Source: Meiothermus luteus (GTDB taxonomy: Bacteria > Deinococcota > Deinococci > Deinococcales > Thermaceae). From it: 37,987 nt of DNA. Shown in pieces: positions 35,077-37,987 of the stretch. The notes under the pieces were generated by a model. That model saw nothing but the letters and a program-made list of their open reading frames with translations, did no database searches and was not told the origin of the DNA. The position numbers and the translations under genes were made by a program. Position 1 is the first letter of the stretch, and each line of letters starts with the position of its first letter. The DNA is taken from NCBI RefSeq assembly GCF_003574085.1, contig NZ_QWKZ01000014.1, positions 1-37,987 on the forward strand, read 5' to 3'.

Positions 35077-36000
35077 TCATCCCTGCACCAGGCTCCGGAC
35101 GACGAACCACAGGTTCTCCGGCCGCTCGGCGATGCGCCGGGAGAAGTAGGGGTACCAGTCGGTGCCATAGGGCACGTAGGCCCGCACGGTGTAGCCCTCC
35201 TGGGCCAGCTTTTGCTGCTCTTTGGGGCGCACCCCGTAGAGCATCTGGAACTCAAAGCGTTCCCGGTCGATGCCTCGCTCGGCCGTCCAGCGCTTTATCT
35301 CCTCAATGAGCCCCGGGTCGTGGGTGGCGATGGCGGTGGGAAGGCCCCGCTCTAGGGCCCTCTTGCAAAGCCAGAGGAACTGCGCGTCCACCAACCGCTT
35401 CTCCTGGAAGGCCACCTGGGGGGGTTCTTTGTAGGCCCCCTTGACGATGCGCACCGGGGTACCCAGGGGAACCAGGGCCTCCAGGTCCTGCTCACTGCGC
35501 TTCAGGTAGCTTTGCAGCACCACCCCCAGCCGGGTGTGGCCCGCCTCCCGCAGCCGCCGGTAGACCCGCAGGATGCCGTCTACTCGGGGGCTGTCCTCCA
35601 TGTCTATTCGCACAAAGCAGCCGGCCTCTTCGGCCTCGGCCAGAACCCCCTCCAGCAAGGAGGCCGCCAGGTCTTCGGAGATGTCCAGGCCGAGCTGAGT
35701 GAGCTTTACGGAGATGTAGCGGGGGTGGGGCACCGCCTTTAGGGCCTGCACCAGCCCGATAAGCCCCTTTTGGAACTCCAGGGCCTGAGCCTCGGTGCCG
35801 ACCATCTCCCCCAGCAGGTCCAAGATGGCGTGCACACCCCGGCCCTCCAGCTCCTCCACAGCCCTCAGGGCCTCCTCCAGGGTGTCGCCGGCGATGAACC
35901 GACGGGCAAAACTTCGGCCTCGAGCCTTCACCAGGCCCTGAACCCAGGGATTTTGGGCCACGGCCAGCACAAAAGCGCGGTAGCTCTGGTTCCAGTCCAT
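35077..36000 (-). CDS. Proline dehydrogenase (FAD-dependent, monofunctional)
   Basis: It oxidises proline to pyrroline-5-carboxylate and passes electrons to the quinone pool. The 307-residue TIM-barrel protein has the landmarks SVKLTQLG (97-104), RIDMED (131-136), [16 protein letters not shown] (185-192), FQMLYGV (251-257) and the proline-binding end [15 protein letters not shown] (285-299). Length equals that of the Thermus enzyme (307). Short N-terminal helices (1-40) match the Thermus enzyme, where they affect membrane association. A ribosome site GGAGAG precedes the ATG, 10 bp after the GntR regulator. Commonly called PRODH or putA-type; it is not the bifunctional PutA. Confidence 0.96.
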   Translation of the reverse strand: MDWNQSYRAFVLAVAQNPWVQGLVKARGRSFARRFIAGDTLEEALRAVEELEGRGVHAILDLLGEMVGTEAQALEFQKGLIGLVQALKAVPHPRYISVKLTQLGLDISEDLAASLLEGVLAEAEEAGCFVRIDMEDSPRVDGILRVYRRLREAGHTRLGVVLQSYLKRSEQDLEALVPLGTPVRIVKGAYKEPPQVAFQEKRLVDAQFLWLCKRALERGLPTAIATHDPGLIEEIKRWTAERGIDRERFEFQMLYGVRPKEQQKLAQEGYTVRAYVPYGTDWYPYFSRRIAERPENLWFVVRSLVQG

Positions 36001-36010
36001 AGGCGCTCTC

Positions 36011-36670
36011 CTAAACCCCCGTGGCCTCCGCCAGGCTCTGGACGATCAGATTGCGGAAGTGGAAGATATGCAAACGCGCGGCCTGGGCGGCCCGCTCGGG
36101 GTCACGGTCCTTTAGGGCTGCGAGGATGGCCCGGTGCTGTCTGCGGGTCTCAGGGTGCTGGGAAAGGGTGGGCTGAAAGCCACGGGCCAGGGCCAGGCTC
36201 GAGCGCAGCCCGGCGTAGACGCGGGCCAGGGTCTTGTGGTGGGCGGCCTCCACCAAGGCGGTGTGAAAGGCGAAATCTACCTGCATCTGCCGGGTATGGT
36301 CTTGGGGCGGTAGGGTTTCTAGGGCCAGCAGCAGCCTTCCTAAGGCCTCCAGCTCCGTAGGTCTGGCCCGTTGGGCGGCCAGGGCCGCGGCCTCCCCTTC
36401 CAGTAAGGCCCGCAGGTCGTAGACCTCCCGCACCTCCTCGAGAGAGAGCACCCGCACCCGGGCCCCCCTCCCGGGGGACAGCTCCACCAGCCCCTCCTGG
36501 GCCAGGCGCTGCAGGGCTTCGCGCACCGGGGTTCGGCTCACGCCCAGCTCCTGGGCCAGCCCGGCCTCGAGAATGCGGGCCCCGGGGGGTAAAAGGCCCC
36601 CCAGGATGGCCTCTCGCAGGTGGGCGTAGGCCGCTTCCCGCACCGAGTGGGGCCGCTCAAAAGGGGGCAT
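36011..36670 (-). CDS. GntR-family regulator with FCD domain (FadR type), probable proline operon regulator
   Basis: From the ATG at 36670 (219 residues, [18 protein letters not shown]) the protein has a GntR winged helix (about 8-75; [27 protein letters not shown]) and an all-helical FCD ligand domain (about 85-215) with candidate metal ligands in [11 protein letters not shown] and the late histidines. A longer frame to 36706 exists, but its extra codons are the operator palindrome, so 36670 is preferred. The palindrome at 36669-36684 overlaps the start codon, which predicts self-repression. It is 10 bp before proline dehydrogenase; the ligand is probably an intermediate of that pathway (inference). 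Confidence 0.88.
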   Translation of the reverse strand: MPPFERPHSVREAAYAHLREAILGGLLPPGARILEAGLAQELGVSRTPVREALQRLAQEGLVELSPGRGARVRVLSLEEVREVYDLRALLEGEAAALAAQRARPTELEALGRLLLALETLPPQDHTRQMQVDFAFHTALVEAAHHKTLARVYAGLRSSLALARGFQPTLSQHPETRRQHRAILAALKDRDPERAAQAARLHIFHFRNLIVQSLAEATGV

Positions 36671-36686
36671 ACTGTATACAGTATAC
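36669..36686. promoter_or_regulatory. 16-bp perfect palindrome over the GntR start codon (operator)
   Basis: ATACTGTATACAGTAT (36669-36684) is perfectly palindromic, with the TGTATACA-type centre seen in GntR/FadR-class operators. On the minus strand TATACT (36686-36681) is a -10 box 9 nt before the ATG at 36670, so operator, promoter and start codon coincide and the transcript would have almost no leader. It also lies 57 bp before the plus-strand AlaX gene. Confidence 0.75.
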
Positions 36687-36740
36687 ATTTCCACGGACCA
36701 ACCCATTGACGCCAGCCTCCTTTGCCTGGAGCCTAAGGGT

Positions 36741-37907
36741 ATGCGGATGTACTGGGAGATGCCCTATCAGGGGGAGTTTGAGGCCCGGGTGATAGGGGCT
36801 TGGACCGAAGGTGGGGCCCACTACGCGGTGCTGGACCGCACCCTTTTCTACCCCACCGCTGGGGGCCAGGCCTGCGACACCGGGACCCTGGGGGGGGTGG
36901 CGGTGTTGGAGGTGCAGGAAGAAGGCGACCAGATTGTGCACCGCTTGGAGCGCCCTTTACGGGAGGGGGAGCGGGTGCTGGGGCGGCTTGACTGGTCTCG
37001 GCGCTACCGCCACATGCAGCGGCACACCGCTGAGCACATCCTGGGGCAGGCCTTCTTGCGGTCAGGGGGCTGGCAGGTGCGGGCGGTGAACATGATGGGG
37101 GCGGTGTGCACCATAGACCTAGACGGTCCTCCGGAGGAAGGGATCGTGCGCCAGGCCGAGGCCCTGGCCAACTGGGCGGTCTACGCCAACGCCGAGGTGC
37201 GCAGCTACTTTATTGACCAGGCCGAGGCCGCCCACCACGGGTTGCGCCGGGCCCCCAGCCCCAAGGTGGCGGGGCGTTTGCGGGTGGTGGAGGTGGTGGG
37301 CTGGGACAAGGTGGCCTGCGGGGGACTGCACGTGGCCCGAAGTGGGGAGGCTGGGCCGATCAAGGTCCTCAAGTTTGAGCGGTATAAGGGGGGCACCCGC
37401 GTCTACTTTGCGGCGGGCTGGGAGGCTCTGGAGCTCTTTGAGCGGGAGCACCGGCTGCTCCAACGGCTTGGGGAGCGGTTCAGCACCGGGCCTTTGGAGG
37501 TGGAGAAGCCGATTGCCAGTCTACAGGAGGGTTTCTACCGGCTGCGCGCGGAGCACACCCTTCTGAAGGATGAGCTGGCCGAGCGCATCATGCGCGGACT
37601 TCTGGCCGACTTCCCCAACCTCACCATCTGGGCCCAGGTGCCCGACTGGGCGCTGGAGATGGTGGGCAAGCGGCTGGCGGAGTGGCCAGGGGTGCTGGCC
37701 CTTCTAGTGGCCCAGGCCGAGGACAAGACCCGGTATGCCCTCCTAAAGCACAAAAGCCGCAGGGAAAACCTGGAGGCCCTTTGGGAAGCGGTTTTGAAGC
37801 CGCTAGGGGCCCGTGGTGGGGGGGCTTTGGTCAAGCTAGGGGTGCTGCCTGTGCCGCCGCACGTGGCCCTGGAAGCCTTCCGCAGCCATATGGCTGCTGT
37901 GGGGTAG
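36741..37907 (+). CDS. alaX: Alanyl-tRNA editing protein (AlaX-like, with AlaRS C-terminal-type domain)
   Basis: It hydrolyses serine (or glycine) wrongly attached to tRNA-Ala. The 388-residue protein begins with the AlaRS-type beta-barrel region carrying FYPTAGGQ (37-44), then the editing domain with zinc ligands H95 and H99 (HTAEH) and C193 and H197 (CGGLH). The segment RYKGGTRVYFAAG (214-226) links to a C-terminal part of about 150 residues resembling the DHHA1 domain of AlaRS, including a helical stretch. This is the long AlaX type; short forms have about 160-240 residues. It has an ATG start with no strong ribosome site. It is divergent from the GntR gene, sharing the region with the palindrome. 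Its stop lies within a palindrome before glpD. Confidence 0.9.
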   Translation: MRMYWEMPYQGEFEARVIGAWTEGGAHYAVLDRTLFYPTAGGQACDTGTLGGVAVLEVQEEGDQIVHRLERPLREGERVLGRLDWSRRYRHMQRHTAEHILGQAFLRSGGWQVRAVNMMGAVCTIDLDGPPEEGIVRQAEALANWAVYANAEVRSYFIDQAEAAHHGLRRAPSPKVAGRLRVVEVVGWDKVACGGLHVARSGEAGPIKVLKFERYKGGTRVYFAAGWEALELFEREHRLLQRLGERFSTGPLEVEKPIASLQEGFYRLRAEHTLLKDELAERIMRGLLADFPNLTIWAQVPDWALEMVGKRLAEWPGVLALLVAQAEDKTRYALLKHKSRRENLEALWEAVLKPLGARGGGALVKLGVLPVPPHVALEAFRSHMAAVG

Positions 37908-37918
37908 GCTATAGCCTA
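37905..37918. promoter_or_regulatory. 14-bp palindrome between alaX stop and glpD start
   Basis: TAGGCTATAGCCTA is a perfect palindrome. It contains the alaX stop and the A of the next ATG. TAGGCT (37905-37910) could be a -10 box 7 nt before that ATG, suggesting another leaderless start, but no -35 box was seen. Confidence 0.3.
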
Positions 37919-37987
37919 TGAACCGCGCCGAAGTGCTGGACCGGCTTACCCAGGAAACCTTTGACCTGCTGGTGGTGGGGGGAGGGG
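37918..37987 (+). CDS. glpD: Start of glycerol-3-phosphate dehydrogenase (partial, cut by window end)
   Basis: Only 23 codons are present: MNRAEVLDRLTQETFDLLVVGGG. The final LLVVGGG is the beginning of the FAD-binding Rossmann motif (GxGxxG), and the lead-in (RAEVLDRL...FDLLVVGGG) is typical of aerobic glycerol-3-phosphate dehydrogenase. It could be another FAD-dependent oxidoreductase. It starts 10 bp after alaX. Confidence 0.6.
   Translation, partial: MNRAEVLDRLTQETFDLLVVGGG

Overview
The window is GC-rich DNA from a thermophile of the Deinococcota, most like Meiothermus or Thermus. This rests on the lineage-typical protein sequences (SufCBD with a Rieske ferredoxin, separate proline and pyrroline-5-carboxylate dehydrogenases, a DGNRRFA-type cis-prenyltransferase) and on several apparently leaderless starts with a -10 box about 6 nt before the ATG. 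The genus is inferred; no rRNA is present.

Layout. (1) 1-4970: a PEP-synthase regulatory protein, then sufC-sufB-sufD and a Rieske ferredoxin (Fe-S assembly), closed by a terminator. (2) 4993-16930: a type I CRISPR-Cas locus in two divergent halves. The minus-strand interference operon is cas4-like nuclease, WYL regulator, large subunit (with a probable internally started small subunit), cas7, cas5, HD-cas3, cas6. The plus-strand half is a leaderless Phd/VapC-type toxin-antitoxin pair followed by cas4-cas1-cas2. The effector looks mosaic: Cas7 and the zinc-finger large subunit resemble subtype I-D (Csc2/Cas10d), but the HD nuclease is fused to Cas3 as in I-B. (3) 16931-25916: leader and a very large array, 85 copies of one 36-bp repeat. 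(4) 21951-24656: a 2.7-kb piece of a Mu-like phage head module (portal fragment, gpF-like protein with a nuclease-like C-terminus, protease fragment) occupies exactly one spacer position. The next spacer (24693-24728) is a perfect 36-bp copy of the left edge of that phage DNA. This is the most unusual thing in the window. (5) 26017-37987: housekeeping and catabolic genes: cis-prenyltransferase, a secreted protein of unknown function, then a minus-strand series running GntR regulator, proline dehydrogenase, P5C dehydrogenase, class V aminotransferase, SDR, D-aminoacyl-tRNA deacylase, MoeA, small membrane protein, EamA transporter. AlaX-like editing protein and the first codons of glpD lie on the plus strand at the right end.

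How the parts work together. Cas4-Cas1-Cas2 feed spacers into the leader end at 17169. Cas6 would cut the repeat transcript after its small hairpin to leave an ATTGAAAC handle. The large subunit, Cas7, Cas5 and the small subunit form the surveillance complex, and HD-Cas3 degrades the target. The phage segment is both a target of the neighbouring spacer and physically part of the array. Positions come from reading the sequence by eye; no search or fold was run.
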